Part shown: piece after piece, positions 62,601 to 64,000 of the stretch
Position numbering within the stretch: position 1 is the first letter of the stretch
Layout of the letters: every line of letters starts with the position of its first letter
Assembly: GCA_945957605.1 (NCBI GenBank)
Contig: CAMFLR010000007.1
Coordinates: 248,001 to 312,000, forward strand
Source: an uncultured Isosphaeraceae bacterium
Lineage (GTDB): Bacteria; Planctomycetota; Planctomycetia; Isosphaerales; Isosphaeraceae
Length of the DNA: 64,000 nucleotides
Reading direction: 5' to 3'
Program-made: the position numbers and the translations under genes
Notes under the pieces: model-generated
Seen by the model: the letters and a program-made list of their open reading frames with translations, nothing else
The model's database searches: none
What the model was told of the DNA's origin: nothing

Positions 62601-64000
62601 GCGCCGAATCCTGAAGGCCAGACGCGGGCACTCGTCCGCGCGTACGAGAAGTCGGGCGTCGATCCCGCAACGCTCGGCTACATTGAGGCGCATGGTACCG
62701 GAACGGCCGTGGGCGATGTCGTCGAAATCAACGCCCTTTCTCAGTTGCTCTCCCATGCCGGCGCGGAGCCCGCAGGTTGTGCAGTGGGATCAGTCAAGTC
62801 GATGATCGGTCACACCAAGTGCGCAGCAGGCCTGGCCGGGTTGATCAACGCATCGCTCGCATTGCATCATCGCACCTTGCCGCCGACCATCGGCGTCGAC
62901 GAATTGAATCCAAAGATCGACCTCGTGAATGGCCCGCTCCGCGTGAGCACTCAGCCGCGCCCTTGGTTCCACAGTGAGACGGAACATCCGCGAAGAGCAG
63001 GGGTGAGTGCCTTCGGCTTCGGTGGCACGAACTTTCATGCAGTGCTCGAGTCGTATGAGCATAATCTCGCACCTGCGACTGCCCCCGTTTCCGAATGGCC
63101 TGCGGAACTGTTGCTCTGGCGCGCTGAAACTCCGGGAGAAATCGGATCAGCAATCGACGGGCTATTGCACGCGATCGAATCCGGGGCGACTCCTCGATTG
63201 CGCGACCTGGCGCGAACTCTTGCCAGCAAATTCGAAGCGACGACGACTGCGTCTTACGCGACGCTTGCAATCGTCGCCGCGTCGCTCGAAGATCTTGTCG
63301 AAAAATGCAAGCGCGTACGGACGACGATTGATTCCGGGGAGCGCGAACTGAATGATCCCAAGGGAGTTTACTTCGCTGCGAGCCGGCATTTTTCGGCAGA
63401 GGACGTAGCGTTTGTCTTCCCCGGACAGGGCTCGCAATCGCTCGACATGCTCGCGGATCTCGCTCTTGTGTTTCCTGAATTGCGGGAAAGTTTCGAGCAG
63501 TTTGACCGCACGTTGATCGGTATTGGGCGAAGTGCGATTACGCCCAAAATCTTCCCGAGCACAACGCTTGGCCATCCGGCGCGTGAGGCCGCGCGCCTAG
63601 CACTCATGGCTACGGACGTTGCTCAACCAGCAATTGGAGCGGCGTCAGTTGGCCTCTTGAAGTTGCTGGCCCGTCTAGGAATAAAGCCGGCCGCCGTGGC
63701 CGGGCACAGCTATGGTGAGTTGGTGGCATTGCACGCGTCTGCCAATCTTTCAGTCGAAGCACTCGCCGAACTGTCTGAAGCACGCGGGCGATTCATGAAC
63801 GAGGCGGCTGGCACGAATTCCGGTTCGATGTCGGCCCTAGCTGCTTCCGCGGACGTTGTAAAAGAACTCATTGATGACAATCATTCGGTTGTCATCGCGA
63901 ATCATAATGGCCCGCGTCAGACGGTGATTTCGGGCGATCGTGATGCAGTCACGCAGGTTGTCGAGCGAGCCCGTTCTCAGGGTATTCGCACCTTCGACTT
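59640..64000 (+). CDS. PKS-type megasynthase: tandem NPD domains - KS - AT (3' end outside window)
   Basis: At least 1453 residues, open at the right edge. The start is uncertain: four consecutive in-frame ATGs at 59640-59651, and AGGG sits 6 nt before the third; further in-frame ATGs lie at 59589 and 59619. Order: a nitronate-monooxygenase/enoyl-reductase-like (NPD) domain (about 20-330) with GHEAGGVCG (Val155 where the catalytic His is usual); a second NPD domain (about 340-640) opening YPIAQGPM and with GRECGGHVG (His463); ketosynthase from 688 with DAACGSS (Cys883), EAHGTGT (His1018) and MIGHTKCA (His1058), a full triad; then an acyltransferase with VFPGQGSQ near 1260 and GHSYGE (Ser1357). 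It recalls PfaA/PfaD-like secondary lipid synthases of planctomycetes. Product unknown. Confidence 0.85.
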   Translation, partial: MMMMARNGSPESKIDGVGKPMNLVLPRIFAWAPQGVRGSAVAIAATRAGGLGFLDLTALDVSELRDFVDKSGRMGSFGIRLLADQASHMGFDSLPTQVQAICLVGTGAGEFESIVKQAPRERPILAEVTTRDAAVSAAAAGVQGIIIAGHEAGGVCGDESSFILLQAVVEKLALSVWVRGGIGPMSAAGCIAAGARGVVLDGALLLTRESPLDAFAREMVSRFDGGETLVGPTTEGLAFRSFALPGSAAQTALKAGNPYPENSIGWAENQAWPVGQDAAFAARMAQRFVTVGGVVRAVDASIDHAISVARDTKPLAENSSLATSHGTRYPIAQGPMTRVSDTAEFAEAVATGGALPFLALAMMSGNDVARLLEETKRRLDGKSWGVGILGFIDPELRNAQVAAIRAVKPPFALIAGGRPDQAAALEGEGIATYLHVPSPGLLSRYLREGARRFVLEGRECGGHVGPRSSMVLWEQAIAQVEEFLDGGEQASPIHLLFAGGIHDGRSAATVATMAAPLAARGVKTGVLIGTAYLFTEEAVGTRAIIRRFQNEAIACRETVLLETGPGHEVRVSPSPFASRFDEERKNLVASGKSADEVRESLEQLNVGRLRIAAKGVDRANGTGSAVVNVADADQYTKGIYMLGQVATLRDGVTTIAELHREICDGSAERIEQIRDGEHTGAAEKSRPSDIAIIGMSSILPGASSAREFWQNTLRGKDAITEVPEDRWDWRLYYDADPKAPDKVTSKWGGFLPDIPFDPLRYGMPPTSLNSIEPVQLLLLEAVRNALDDAGYASREFARERTAVVLGMGGGAAQLAMGYAFRSYLPMLETVAPEAGAEAREKAAEYLPEWTEDSFPGFLLNVAAGRIANRFDLGGANYTVDAACGSSLAAASLAVRELETGTADMVILGGADTVQNPLTYLAFSKTHAFSPRGRCRPFDASADGIVISEGVGVVVLKRLADAERDGDRIYAVIKGLGTSSDGRARGLTAPNPEGQTRALVRAYEKSGVDPATLGYIEAHGTGTAVGDVVEINALSQLLSHAGAEPAGCAVGSVKSMIGHTKCAAGLAGLINASLALHHRTLPPTIGVDELNPKIDLVNGPLRVSTQPRPWFHSETEHPRRAGVSAFGFGGTNFHAVLESYEHNLAPATAPVSEWPAELLLWRAETPGEIGSAIDGLLHAIESGATPRLRDLARTLASKFEATTTASYATLAIVAASLEDLVEKCKRVRTTIDSGERELNDPKGVYFAASRHFSAEDVAFVFPGQGSQSLDMLADLALVFPELRESFEQFDRTLIGIGRSAITPKIFPSTTLGHPAREAARLALMATDVAQPAIGAASVGLLKLLARLGIKPAAVAGHSYGELVALHASANLSVEALAELSEARGRFMNEAAGTNSGSMSALAASADVVKELIDDNHSVVIANHNGPRQTVISGDRDAVTQVVERARSQGIRTFD

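Noticed and set aside
1-64000. CRISPR arrays, tRNA/rRNA genes, transposons, prophage or defence genes
   Set aside because: I looked for short regularly spaced repeats, tRNA-like cloverleafs, transposase or integrase motifs and known defence motifs and found none. The only tandem repeat is the PKD-coding one.

Overview
The window looks like a chromosome segment of a planctomycete (Planctomycetota), moderately GC-rich. Several independent signs agree: a PVC-group membrane-bound dehydrogenase with a C-terminal cytochrome c domain, a giant surface protein with an N-terminal LEPR-like motif and PKD/IPT repeats, tandem sulfatases, a complete alternative complex III plus caa3 oxidase operon, and a PKS-type megasynthase that begins with nitronate-monooxygenase-like domains. 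I see no rRNA, tRNA, CRISPR array, transposase, integrase or phage gene. The genus cannot be named from this sequence alone.

Layout. (1) 1-4108: two convergent surface or secreted proteins separated by a strong hairpin. (2) 4790-9269: an uncharacterised four-gene cassette with two PaaK-like adenylation proteins (one degenerate), a protein with a C-terminal membrane anchor, and a transglutaminase-like protein. (3) 9197-18020: a 1571-residue fusion of a CehA/McbA metallohydrolase, a PVC dehydrogenase and a cytochrome c; a YVTN-propeller phosphoesterase; and an esterase. (4) 18662-25148: a CzcB-CzcA-type metal efflux pair on the + strand facing a TolC/CzcC-type outer-membrane factor on the - strand. 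(5) 25683-29492: a YtqB/MnmM-type methyltransferase, an ECF42-type sigma factor with its DGPF (YCII-related) partner and a DUF1579-like secreted protein, then a small secreted protein. (6) 29684-32566: two sulfatases. (7) 33234-36947: a coupled operon of histidine kinase, response regulator and hybrid kinase.

(8) 37369-49612: one long - strand operon reading actA-actB-actC-actD-actE-actF-(small membrane protein)-SCO-ctaC-ctaD-ctaE-ctaF. Quinol is oxidised by alternative complex III and electrons pass to an A2-type caa3 oxidase. Nearly every junction is an ATGA or TAATG overlap or only a few bases. (9) 50623-55328: a + strand sugar-acid operon (HpcH/HpaI aldolase, 2-hydroxyacid dehydrogenase, SDR, TIM-barrel isomerase, RhaT symporter). 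(10) 55346-59313: an epimerase and a lipoprotein SppA-type protease on the - strand, then two convergent secreted proteins of unknown function. (11) 59640-end: an open-ended megasynthase with two nitronate-monooxygenase-like domains, a ketosynthase and an acyltransferase, running off the window.

The best candidates for something undescribed are the 4790-9269 cassette, the tandem-NPD megasynthase, the three-part fusion at 9197-13912, and the small unassigned proteins tied to the respiratory operon. Domain assignments come from reading motifs by eye; no database search was run.
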